Assembly (NCBI GenBank): GCA_902772715.1
Contig: CACYBT010000333.1
Location: 1-7,697, forward strand
Length of the DNA: 7,697 bases
Direction of reading: 5' to 3'
Source of the DNA: an uncultured Succinivibrio sp.
GTDB lineage: Bacteria; Pseudomonadota; Gammaproteobacteria; Enterobacterales; Succinivibrionaceae
Shown piece after piece: positions 1 to 5,691 of the stretch (position 1 is the first letter of the stretch; the number at the start of each line of letters is the position of its first letter). The translations under genes and the position numbers were made by a program. The notes beneath the pieces were generated by a model. The model was not told where the DNA came from and did not search any database. It was given only the letters and a program-made list of their open reading frames with translations.

Positions 1-163
1 AACGGCGGGGACGCAGGAGTACGGGATAAGCACTCATGCTGTCATCATCGAGGTATTTAATGGAGAGGCTTTTATCTACAAAAGCCCGATTTTTTTGACG
101 AAATGAATCAAAAGATGCCTGTCCATAAGGATTGTTAAGCAATTTAACGGTACTCTCTGACAT
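1..163 (-). CDS. AAA-ATPase-like protein (probable ATPase/PD-(D/E)XK family), 5' end only
   Basis: This is the first 54 codons of a minus-strand gene that runs off the left edge. The visible protein starts MSESTVKLLNNPYG, followed by FDSFRQKNRAFVDKS, then an acidic stretch YLDDDS and VLLRPRR. The order Phe-x-x-hydrophobic-Arg, then a (F/Y)VDK(S/T) motif, then L(T/L)RPRR matches the N-terminus of the AAA-ATPase-like family (PF09820), in which RPRR is normally followed by FGKS of the Walker A loop. Family members usually carry a C-terminal PD-(D/E)XK nuclease-like domain and are common as multicopy genes in gut bacteria; their function is poorly known. The Walker A motif and everything after it lie outside the window, so ATPase activity and gene integrity cannot be judged. 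The start is supported by AGGAGA at 171-176, seven bases upstream of ATG. A degenerate or truncated copy cannot be excluded. Confidence 0.7.
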   Translation of the reverse strand, partial: MSESTVKLLNNPYGQASFDSFRQKNRAFVDKSLSIKYLDDDSMSAYPVLLRPRR

Positions 164-200
164 AAGACGGTCTCCTAAACGATATTCTGCTTAAATAATT

Positions 201-227
201 ACTATATGCCGTCAGCAAAATTATCAA
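201..227 (-). promoter_or_regulatory. Candidate sigma-70 promoter for the ATPase-like gene
   Basis: On the minus strand, TTGATA (222-227) is followed by TATAGT (201-206) with a 15-base spacer. TAGTAA (199-204) at 17 bases is an alternative -10. Transcription would begin near 193, giving a leader of about 30 bases that contains the AGGAGA ribosome-binding site at 171-176. The 15-base spacer is short and the region is AT-rich, so chance matches are likely. Confidence 0.35.
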
Positions 228-327
228 TAGATGCATAAAATTTTTTCGATAAGGTGTGCATAAAAAAACAACCTGTGTTTTTGGCAACATTCTGATTTAG
301 ACATAGCATTTGAGACACTAAAATAAT

Positions 328-343
328 TGAGGACTAATCCTCA
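328..343. terminator. Candidate short bidirectional terminator hairpin
   Basis: TGAGGA (328-333) pairs with TCCTCA (338-343) around the four-base loop CTAA. It is flanked by an A-rich stretch on the left and TTTTATA on the right, so either strand would give a hairpin followed by a U-rich tail. It lies about 205 bases past the sirtuin stop codon and could end that transcript. The stem is only six base pairs, so this is a weak call. Confidence 0.35.
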
Positions 344-549
344 TTTTATACAGTTGTGATGTCCATTTTTGCTACTCAACGAACTTATCTTCACGTTTAA
401 TCTGCGTTTTTCAGTAACCGTGACTTATTTACCTAGCACTCTGCCATATAGCGGCAGCTCTATAAAGAGACATACGGTAGCCTTTGAAATTATGAATATC
501 TCAAGAAGATATAATTATGCAAGTAGCAAATACACTATTAAATCTTACT

Positions 550-1272
550 TTAAACTTCAATCTCATCACAGATTAGACTATTCACGAATTGGGGGAGTGT
601 TTGCGAGGCCTTGCCGTATATTCCCTTGTCAAACCTTGAACCGACTACTGATTTTTCAAGATTAAATTCTACACATTTAGCCCCTGCAGACTTGGCAATT
701 TCACAAAATCCTGCAGCAGGATAAACCACACCTGAGGTACCAATAGACAAGAACAGATCACAGCGCGAAAGTTCCAGTTCAATCTTACCCATGTGATAAG
801 GCATTTCCCCAAACCAGACAATATCAGGTCGCAGACTCTTGCTATGACAGTGCGTACAGACAGAATCTACTGAGGAATTTTCAAAATAGCGATAGCGACT
901 GCCACATTTTTCACATAAGATACTGTTAAGTTCACCATGCATATGAATAACATTTTTAGTTCCTGCTTTCTCGTGCAGATCATCGATATTCTGGGTTACT
1001 ACCGTAACCGTTGCATTTTTATGTGAGATTGGATATTCCTGCTCAAGACGGGTCAGCGCCAGATGTGCCGGATTAGGTTCTTTACTTTTTATAGACTGAC
1101 GCATTTTGTTATAAAAATCGTGAACCTTGGTTTTATTCCTTAAAAAACCTTCGTAGGTGGCCACATCCTCAACACGTTCTTGCTCCCACAATCCTGTTTC
1201 AGATCTAAATACAGGAATACCTGATTCTGCGGAGATTCCAGCTCCTGTTAGTATAACGATATGTTTAAACAT
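550..1272 (-). CDS. cobB: CobB-type NAD-dependent protein deacylase (sirtuin)
   Basis: A 240-residue cytoplasmic sirtuin, which removes acyl groups from protein lysines using NAD and yields nicotinamide and O-acyl-ADP-ribose. Visible motifs are GAGISAESGIP with VFR (NAD-binding loop, residues 10-23), TQNID (93-97), catalytic His112 in HMHGEL, four zinc-type cysteines (120, 123, 139, 142) in two CxxC pairs, PDIVWFGE (149-156), GTSG (178-181) and a late FNLE. It aligns closely with E. coli CobB, including WE..RVEDVAT near residues 29-39. An odd point is the class III specificity motif YxxR (Tyr92/Arg95 in E. coli CobB): here it reads Y54-N-K-M57-R58, so Met takes the Arg place unless the alignment shifts by one. 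The start at 1272 is chosen because GGTGA lies four bases upstream and the protein begins just before the Rossmann strand. An in-frame TTG further upstream falls at the probable transcription start. It is divergent from the yegP-like gene and shares its promoter region. Confidence 0.93.
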   Translation of the reverse strand: MFKHIVILTGAGISAESGIPVFRSETGLWEQERVEDVATYEGFLRNKTKVHDFYNKMRQSIKSKEPNPAHLALTRLEQEYPISHKNATVTVVTQNIDDLHEKAGTKNVIHMHGELNSILCEKCGSRYRYFENSSVDSVCTHCHSKSLRPDIVWFGEMPYHMGKIELELSRCDLFLSIGTSGVVYPAAGFCEIAKSAGAKCVEFNLEKSVVGSRFDKGIYGKASQTLPQFVNSLICDEIEV

Positions 1273-1342
1273 AAAATCACCAGTACAATTTTCAGAATAG
1301 CAAAACAAGTCAAAAAGGCTTTGTGATAACATCGACAACAGT

Positions 1343-1372
1343 ACTATAAAGCGCTTGACTATTCTTATTCAA
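1343..1372 (-). promoter_or_regulatory. Candidate promoter for the sirtuin gene
   Basis: On the minus strand, TTGAAT (1367-1372) and TATAGT (1343-1348) are separated by 18 bases. TATAGT matches five of six consensus bases. Transcription would start near 1336, giving a leader of about 60 bases before the ATG at 1272. The promoter overlaps the plus-strand promoter for yegP and the 13-base inverted repeat. Confidence 0.5.
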
Positions 1373-1381
1373 GCGCTTTAT
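1346..1381. promoter_or_regulatory. Perfect 13-base inverted repeat with two AAGCGCTT cores (candidate operator)
   Basis: ATAAAGCGCTTGA (1346-1358) and TCAAGCGCTTTAT (1369-1381) are exact reverse complements around a 10-base centre. Each arm contains the self-complementary octamer AAGCGCTT (1349-1356 and 1371-1378), with centres 22 bases apart, close to two helical turns. An AAGCGCTT core with a central CG resembles operators of LacI/GalR-family regulators in general; no such regulator is in the window. The repeat covers both candidate promoters, so a bound protein would block both. Acting as a hairpin terminator is less likely because it lies at or upstream of the predicted transcription starts in both directions. 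Confidence 0.55.
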
Positions 1382-1384
1382 CTT
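1355..1384 (+). promoter_or_regulatory. Candidate promoter for the yegP-like gene
   Basis: TTGACT (1355-1360) and TATCTT (1379-1384) are separated by 18 bases. Transcription would start near 1391, about 30 bases before the ATG at 1421. The -35 box lies inside the left arm of the inverted repeat and the -10 box begins inside the right arm. Confidence 0.5.
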
Positions 1385-1410
1385 GCTTTTGTCTCATTCA
1401 ACATATTTTT

Positions 1411-1415
1411 AGGAG
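1411..1415 (+). promoter_or_regulatory. Ribosome-binding site fixing the yegP start
   Basis: AGGAG lies five bases before the ATG at 1421. It is the only good site in the region and selects this start over an in-frame TTG at 1355, which sits inside the promoter. Confidence 0.75.
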
Positions 1416-1420
1416 TCAAA

Positions 1421-1789
1421 ATGGGTAAGATTAAAATTTCTGCCATAAAAACCGGTTTTAAATTCAATCTTGTAGCAGGTAACGGTGAAATCATTGGTAC
1501 TTCGCAAGTATACAAAAGCATGGATGCCGCCAAAAAAGGAGCAGAAAGCGTAAAGAATGTTGCACCTGACGCTAATACTGAAGATCAGACTCAGGAAAAC
1601 TATAAAAAGGAGGTAAATCCAAAATTTGAAATCTATAAGGACAATGCCGGAGAATTTCGTTTCAGACTTAATGCCAAAAACGGTGAAAACATTTTAGCAT
1701 CTGAAGGTTATACGAAAAAAGATTCGTGTCTTAAAGGCATCGAAAGTGTCAAAAAGAATGCAGCCACTTCTGAAATAGTGAACGAATAA
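1421..1789 (+). CDS. yegP: YegP-like tandem DUF1508 protein
   Basis: A 122-residue protein with two copies of the short DUF1508 (YegP) fold. The first copy spans about residues 12-50 (FKFNLVAGNGEIIGTS, then GAESVKN) and the second about 78-115 (FRFRLNAKNGENILAS, then GIESVKKNA). A polar, acidic linker of roughly 25 residues joins them. E. coli YegP is 110 residues with the same two-repeat layout; the role of the family is not established. There is no signal peptide or membrane segment, so it is probably cytoplasmic. It is the only plus-strand gene here, transcribed away from the sirtuin gene and towards pepB, and ends just before a strong hairpin. The sequence gives no direct clue to function. 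The shared promoter with cobB may mean alternative regulation of the two. Confidence 0.85.
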   Translation: MGKIKISAIKTGFKFNLVAGNGEIIGTSQVYKSMDAAKKGAESVKNVAPDANTEDQTQENYKKEVNPKFEIYKDNAGEFRFRLNAKNGENILASEGYTKKDSCLKGIESVKKNAATSEIVNE

Positions 1790-1803
1790 AATAACCACGC
1801 TCT

Positions 1804-1826
1804 GTAACCTCCAGTCTGGAGGTTAC
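1804..1826 (+). terminator. Rho-independent terminator between convergent yegP and pepB
   Basis: GTAACCTCCA (1804-1813) pairs exactly with TGGAGGTTAC (1817-1826) around a three-base loop GTC. On the plus strand it is followed by TTACTTT, a moderate U-tract, and it begins 15 bases after the yegP stop. On the minus strand it begins five bases after the pepB stop but lacks a clean U-tract. It therefore best fits a terminator for yegP that may also act on the convergent operon. Confidence 0.65.
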
Positions 1827-1831
1827 TTACT

Positions 1832-3160
1832 TTAACTGCAAAGAAAACGAGCAAGTCCAAGAATAGTACTTCCGGTCGGACCTGCTCCCAAAAATGGGGA
1901 CTCCTCCACAAGATAAGCAGAGGAAAGATCAATATGCACCCAGTCCTTATCCTCTGGAACAAAATAACCTAAAAATGAGGCCGCCACAGAAGCTCCAGGC
2001 GCTCCATCACCATGACCTGAATTGGTAATCGAGGCCCTACGTGATGACAAAAAGCGCTTATGATACGACTCAAGAGGCAATTGCCAGTACATTTCACCAC
2101 TCCTGTCAAACGCGGACTTTAGCCTGGATAAATCCACATTGCTTCTTGCAAGTACAGAAAACATATCTCGACCTACAGCCACTTTGGCGGCCCCAGTAAG
2201 TGTAGCCATATCTAGAATAAATTCTGCATCATCCCTAAGCGCATTCAGAAGACCGTCAGCTAAAACAAGACGACCTTCGGCATCGGTATTATTGACCTCG
2301 ACACTGACATCATTGCTGTATTTTATGATATCCCCAGGAAGCATTCCCTGTCCTGAAACCATGTTCTCCGCACAGCAAAGATAAAGTCTTATATGCTTTT
2401 TAAGTCCTAAACTCATGGCAACTTCCGCTGCCCCACATAAATAAACGACAGCAGTTTTATCAGTACGCATGGTGGCCATAAATTTTTCAGGTTTAAGAGA
2501 ATAACCGCCACTGTCAAAAGTAATCCCCTTGCCAACGAGGGCCACCGCGATAGGAGATGCCTCATCAACACTGCGGGGCACAATATCAATAATCCCAAGA
2601 CATGGAGAATTTTGCGAGGCCAAACCTACAGCATTAAGACCTTTTAAGTCTGAAAATTCCCTATCTCCCCTCTTATAACATTTAAGACTTACTTTTGTAG
2701 CATAATCTTTGCTGGCTTTTTTTAAACGGTCATAAAGCGTATTTACCAGGGACACAGGAGTACTTATCTTTGAATCTGAATCTGCAAGGTAACGATAAAA
2801 ACACTGAATATTAAGTATATTTTCAATCTCCCTTAATTCCTTGTCAGAAAGTGCACTTTGTACCACAATCTCATGCTTACCATCATAGAGAGCCATACAT
2901 AACCAGTAAAGAGCATCCTTATCAAGTTTATGACAGGATGTGAGATTGCACCTGTATGCATTAAGCGAAGCCAGCACTCTTGCAGCCTTCTGATACCACT
3001 TAAAATCCTTATAATCTACAAAAACATCGTAGCCAAGATTAGCATTGGGAATAAACGCGGCATCCTTGTCATAGGGAGCCTTAGCCACTCCCTCCACAAA
3101 ATTTACCGTAATTAAATTTTCACATGAACAAGTAGCGCTAAGTAAACTTACTTTTGACAT
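1832..3160 (-). CDS. pepB: Peptidase B, M17-family metallo-aminopeptidase
   Basis: A 442-residue cytosolic leucyl-aminopeptidase-family enzyme that releases N-terminal residues from short peptides using two metal ions. The C-terminal catalytic half matches E. coli PepB closely: LVGKGITFDSGGYS (208-221), LCCAEN (261-266), NTDAEGRLVLADGL (291-304), ATLTGAAK (319-326) and LPLESYH (361-367). The M17 metal ligands are all present (Lys211, Asp216, Asp234, Asp293, Glu295), as are the catalytic Lys223 and Arg297. The N-terminal domain (about 1-170) is more divergent. After Asp234 the usual M-G-G-A-A helix start is replaced by K-T-A-V-V without any length change. AGGA lies seven bases before the ATG; this leader overlaps the stop region of the cysteine desulfurase gene 12 bases upstream, so the two are probably co-transcribed. 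In E. coli pepB ends the isc operon, and PepB is one of the enzymes that hydrolyse cysteinylglycine. Confidence 0.93.
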   Translation of the reverse strand: MSKVSLLSATCSCENLITVNFVEGVAKAPYDKDAAFIPNANLGYDVFVDYKDFKWYQKAARVLASLNAYRCNLTSCHKLDKDALYWLCMALYDGKHEIVVQSALSDKELREIENILNIQCFYRYLADSDSKISTPVSLVNTLYDRLKKASKDYATKVSLKCYKRGDREFSDLKGLNAVGLASQNSPCLGIIDIVPRSVDEASPIAVALVGKGITFDSGGYSLKPEKFMATMRTDKTAVVYLCGAAEVAMSLGLKKHIRLYLCCAENMVSGQGMLPGDIIKYSNDVSVEVNNTDAEGRLVLADGLLNALRDDAEFILDMATLTGAAKVAVGRDMFSVLARSNVDLSRLKSAFDRSGEMYWQLPLESYHKRFLSSRRASITNSGHGDGAPGASVAASFLGYFVPEDKDWVHIDLSSAYLVEESPFLGAGPTGSTILGLARFLCS

Positions 3161-3172
3161 TTTTTTTCCTGT

Positions 3173-4330
3173 TTAATTATAGAGTGTTGGAATTTTAGTA
3201 TTAAGTTCCTCAATACAGATCTCAATATCCTCATTCTTGGTAAACCTGCCAAAGGATAACCGCAGTGAGGCTCGAGCAAGAGTGTCGCTATGTCCAATAG
3301 CCTTTAAAATATATGAAGGCTCAAGTGACGCTGATGAACAGGCCGAACCTGTAGAGGTGGCAATACGACTAAGAGTAGGCAAAAGTTTATGTCCGTCTAT
3401 GTTTTCAAAACTTACCGAAAGGATCTGAGGCAGAAAATCAGTCTTAGAACCGTTTATCACAAGCCCCTTAAGATGTTTGATACCATCAATAAGTCGCTTC
3501 CTTAGAGCAAAAAAACGCTCTTTGTCTTTAAATCCCTCACTTTTTAAAATAGCAAAAGCCTCTCCCATACCTGCGACCTGATGAGTAGGTACCGTACCGC
3601 CGCGCAATCCCTTTTCCTGTCCACCGCCATATATCTGTGCCAACAAGGGAATATGACTGTCGCGTTTCACATATAAAGCCCCGACGCCTTTAGGCCCGCA
3701 TACTTTTTCTGAGGTAAGCGACACCATATCAATATCGGAATGAGCATAATCCATGGTCAGATAGCCAACCGACTGCGCCACATCCGAATGAAAATAAACC
3801 TGCCGTTTATGACATTCCCTTGCTATGTCATGAATATTGCTTATGGTACCTAAAACCGAATTGGCCTCGGCAATAGAGACAAGAAAGGTATCAGGACGAA
3901 TAGCCTTGGCAACCTTATCAGCACTGATTTGTCCTGTGCTGTCAGGTTTTAGGAAAGTTACCTCATAGCCGTCATCTAAAAGGAGCTCACAGGCTTCAAG
4001 AATAGCCTTATGTTCAATCATGGAGGTTACAAGATGTTTTCTTTTATCTCCCTTTTTACGAAGCCCTTTAGCAAGTCCGAAAATAGCCAAATTATTGCTT
4101 TCAGTAGCACCTGAGGTAAAAAAAATTTCAAGAGGAGAGACCCCAATAAGATCGGCAATCTGTGACCTTGCCCGCTCTACCACTTCTGCAGCCTGCCATC
4201 CATAGACATGATCTTTGGCATGCGGATTGGCAAAACAACCATCCTCATTAAGACAGGCAACCATCGCTTCGATAACTCTTTTATCCGTAGGGGTGGCAGC
4301 AGCATAATCAAAATATACTGGCTTTTGCAT
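3173..4330 (-). CDS. Cysteine desulfurase, IscS/NifS-like, with divergent PLP pocket
   Basis: A 385-residue PLP enzyme of aminotransferase class V, expected to take sulfur from L-cysteine as a persulfide, leaving alanine. Retained landmarks are YFDYAAATP (6-14), SGATESNNLA (73-82), His107 in EHK, Asp183 and Gln186, the PLP lysine Lys209 before CGPKGVGALY, the persulfide Cys331 in TGSACSSASLEPSY, and Arg357 in LRLSFGRFT. Two conserved pockets differ: the SGHK motif of IscS reads TSEK (Glu208 for the His that binds PLP phosphate) and the NNE(I/T)G loop reads NSVLG (157-161). It ends about 20 residues before the E. coli IscS terminus, lacking the extension that belongs to the IscU-binding surface. 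It is thus probably a specialised paralogue, and no iscU is nearby. It starts five bases after the ArsR-type gene stop with no strong ribosome-binding site, which suggests translational coupling, and pepB follows 12 bases later. Desulfurase activity is inferred. Confidence 0.9.
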   Translation of the reverse strand: MQKPVYFDYAAATPTDKRVIEAMVACLNEDGCFANPHAKDHVYGWQAAEVVERARSQIADLIGVSPLEIFFTSGATESNNLAIFGLAKGLRKKGDKRKHLVTSMIEHKAILEACELLLDDGYEVTFLKPDSTGQISADKVAKAIRPDTFLVSIAEANSVLGTISNIHDIARECHKRQVYFHSDVAQSVGYLTMDYAHSDIDMVSLTSEKVCGPKGVGALYVKRDSHIPLLAQIYGGGQEKGLRGGTVPTHQVAGMGEAFAILKSEGFKDKERFFALRKRLIDGIKHLKGLVINGSKTDFLPQILSVSFENIDGHKLLPTLSRIATSTGSACSSASLEPSYILKAIGHSDTLARASLRLSFGRFTKNEDIEICIEELNTKIPTLYN

Positions 4331-4335
4331 AAATA

Positions 4336-4683
4336 CTATTCTTTAATATGCGACAAAGCCAAGGCAAATACAGATTCAACATGCGAATCATTGAGGGCAT
4401 AAAAAACTTTGCGCCCATCTCTTTTTATTCTAACAAGTTTGTTGACACGCATATAAGCCAGCTGATGAGATACCGCAGATCTACTCAAATCCACCAGTGA
4501 AGCAATATCACTTACACATAGCCACTGATGCAGCAGTAACACATGCACAATATTAAGACGAGAAGGATCTGAAAGCGCCTTGAAAAACTCACTCATTACA
4601 AGGGTATCCTCAGCATTAAGACGCTGAGCCTTCAGCTTTTCAATTTCCTCTTGGGGTAAATCAACGGAATCACAATCGGACAT
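4336..4683 (-). CDS. ArsR/SmtB-family transcriptional regulator, probable zinc-type metal sensor
   Basis: A 115-residue winged-helix repressor. The core reads ALSDPSRLNIVHVLL (36-50), CVSDIA (56-61), the recognition helix SRSAVSHQLAYMR (67-79) and the wing KRDGRKVFYAL (87-97). The last helix carries Asp99-x-His101 and His112-x-x-Glu115, with spacing i, i+2, i+13, i+16, exactly that of the alpha-5 zinc site of SmtB (Asp104, His106, His117, Glu120). Cys56 and Asp59 match the SmtB alpha-3 pair (Cys61, Asp64), and an N-terminal Cys4 could complete an alpha-3N site. Family members bind operator DNA as dimers and release it on metal binding. The likely ligand is therefore Zn(II), or a similar soft or borderline ion; that is inference. 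GAGG four bases before the ATG supports the start. The gene lies 17 bases after the nlpI-like gene and five before the desulfurase gene. I found no clear ArsR-type inverted repeat next to it. Confidence 0.9.
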   Translation of the reverse strand: MSDCDSVDLPQEEIEKLKAQRLNAEDTLVMSEFFKALSDPSRLNIVHVLLLHQWLCVSDIASLVDLSRSAVSHQLAYMRVNKLVRIKRDGRKVFYALNDSHVESVFALALSHIKE

Positions 4684-4700
4684 GGGACCTCAACTTTCTC

Positions 4701-5678
4701 TCAGTTAGAGAGTTCTTCAATAGATACTCGATGTTTCTTGCTGTATTTTTTCTCAAGCCTTGCCATTTCATACTTTGAAAGGGAATATTCTATAAAATTG
4801 TATTTATGAGTATTCTCACATAGTCTAAAGTAGTCATAGGCAAGTTTGTCCTGTTCTTTAATCAGTTTTATCTTGCCTATATAGTAATAGGCTTCACAAA
4901 GATGTTCCAAGAACAGATCGTCATTATTTCTAACCTTTAAAATATCGGAGAAAATTTTTCCCTCCGATATTTCTCCCAAATATAGTTTTACAAAATTAAA
5001 GCCAAAATTCTTCTCAACCTCGGTGTGAATCACTTTTTTGTAATAGTCTAACAAAAGATTATGCGCCTTTTCTTCGCCTAAATAATTCCACGTGGCAAAA
5101 TAGTAAAACAGTAACCTGTAGGGATCTTTATCGTCGTCGGCATAGAATTTCTGCAAATCCTCATAGGCAAACTTGGTATGCCCTGTATAAGCCATAACAA
5201 TGCCATTATGCAGGTATAGATAGGGATCTTTTTCCTCAGTGTTAAGACACTCTGCGGAAGACAAAGCCTCTACCGCATCGCCAATCTTGCCTTCTCTGAA
5301 GAAATATGCCCCCAAAACCTCATACGGTGCATAGTAGGTAGGATTATAGGTGATTGCATCCATATACATGGCTTTTGCCAGTGATTCAAGCCCTAGCTCA
5401 TCACAGATGGTCCCTGAGAGCAGAAGAAGTTCAGCCTTTTCTTTGTTGGAATGCTTTTTTGAAGAGAATTCAGCCAAAACATTGGCCAAATTTTCCTGCT
5501 TTTTAAAATGCGTTTGTTTAGAGGTTTTTGGAAAAAAAACATACTCAGAAGGTACACTAAGAGGGCCATCTAGGCTTTTTTGGCTAAAAAAACCACTTCC
5601 TGTACATCCTGACAGAACTGCTGAAAAAAACAAAAACAGTAAAATCAGAATCTTCTCAAGTATAAATCTGCTTTCCAT
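4701..5678 (-). CDS. nlpI: NlpI-like TPR outer-membrane lipoprotein
   Basis: A 325-residue lipoprotein precursor. The first 24 residues form a hydrophobic signal (ILLFLFFSAVLSG) ending in the lipobox LSGC, with Cys25 the acylation site. Thr follows the Cys, so outer-membrane sorting is expected. TPR-like helices begin near residue 80: EKAELLLLSGTICDELG, then YNPTYYAPYEVLGAYF, then a block near 152-185 with AYEDLQKFYADD and DPYRLLFYYFA. The last part (LYLGEIS, then LEHLCEAYYYIGK and YNFIEYSL) aligns in order with E. coli NlpI. NlpI (294 residues in E. coli) is a dimeric adaptor that brings the protease Prc and peptidoglycan hydrolases to their targets. Here the protein is about 30 residues longer, partly in the segment between the lipid anchor and the first repeat. 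The gene lies 13 bases after secF with no strong ribosome-binding site. In E. coli nlpI instead follows pnp, so this placement is unusual. Confidence 0.87.
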   Translation of the reverse strand: MESRFILEKILILLFLFFSAVLSGCTGSGFFSQKSLDGPLSVPSEYVFFPKTSKQTHFKKQENLANVLAEFSSKKHSNKEKAELLLLSGTICDELGLESLAKAMYMDAITYNPTYYAPYEVLGAYFFREGKIGDAVEALSSAECLNTEEKDPYLYLHNGIVMAYTGHTKFAYEDLQKFYADDDKDPYRLLFYYFATWNYLGEEKAHNLLLDYYKKVIHTEVEKNFGFNFVKLYLGEISEGKIFSDILKVRNNDDLFLEHLCEAYYYIGKIKLIKEQDKLAYDYFRLCENTHKYNFIEYSLSKYEMARLEKKYSKKHRVSIEELSN

Positions 5679-5691
5679 CCAAAAACTATCT

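Larger units (their letters stand above)
164..549. other. 386-base intergenic region without a convincing gene
   Basis: This AT-rich stretch lies between the sirtuin stop codon and the start of the ATPase-like gene, both on the minus strand. I found no coding frame with recognisable protein features, no tRNA-like cloverleaf and no insertion-sequence end. It holds a candidate promoter and ribosome-binding site for the ATPase-like gene near its left end, two copies of TGCATAAAA at 232-240 and 257-265, and a small hairpin at 328-343. The rest, about 350-549, shows nothing I can name. A degraded gene or a small RNA could sit here unseen. Confidence 0.6.

Noticed and set aside
441..457. Hairpin CTGCC/GGCAG in the intergenic region
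   Set aside because: It has only five base pairs with a seven-base loop and no U-rich tail on either strand, which is expected by chance in AT-rich spacer.
369..665. Plus-strand open frame of 98 codons
   Set aside because: It overlaps the end of the sirtuin gene on the opposite strand, lacks a good ribosome-binding site, and its translation shows no recognisable domain or periodic pattern.
1261..1272. Perfect 12-base palindrome ATGTTTAAACAT at the sirtuin start
   Set aside because: It is fully explained by the codons for Met-Phe-Lys-His at the start of the gene and need not be a regulatory site.
1273..1338. N-terminal extension of the sirtuin from a TTG codon
   Set aside because: The extra 22 residues do not resemble sirtuins, there is no ribosome-binding site, and the TTG sits at the predicted transcription start. 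The ATG at 1272 fits the fold better.
1355..1420. N-terminal extension of the YegP-like protein from a TTG at 1355
   Set aside because: This segment is the promoter and operator region. AGGAG at 1411-1415 points to the ATG at 1421, and the DUF1508 repeat starts soon after it.
1607..1613. Strong ribosome-binding-like AAGGAGG inside the yegP-like gene
   Set aside because: No ATG, GTG or TTG follows at suitable spacing. It falls in the linker between the two repeats and encodes Lys-Glu-rich sequence, so it is most likely a codon coincidence, though translational pausing is possible.
2413..2598. Possible frameshift in pepB around the M-G-G-A-A replacement
   Set aside because: Similarity to PepB continues in the same frame on both sides with identical spacing, so a single frameshift cannot explain the change.
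4698..4712. Small inverted repeat CTCTC/GAGAG between the nlpI-like and arsR-type genes, as an ArsR operator or terminator
   Set aside because: The stem is five base pairs, lacks a U-tract, and does not resemble the longer TGAA/TTCA-type imperfect palindromes of SmtB/ArsR operators.
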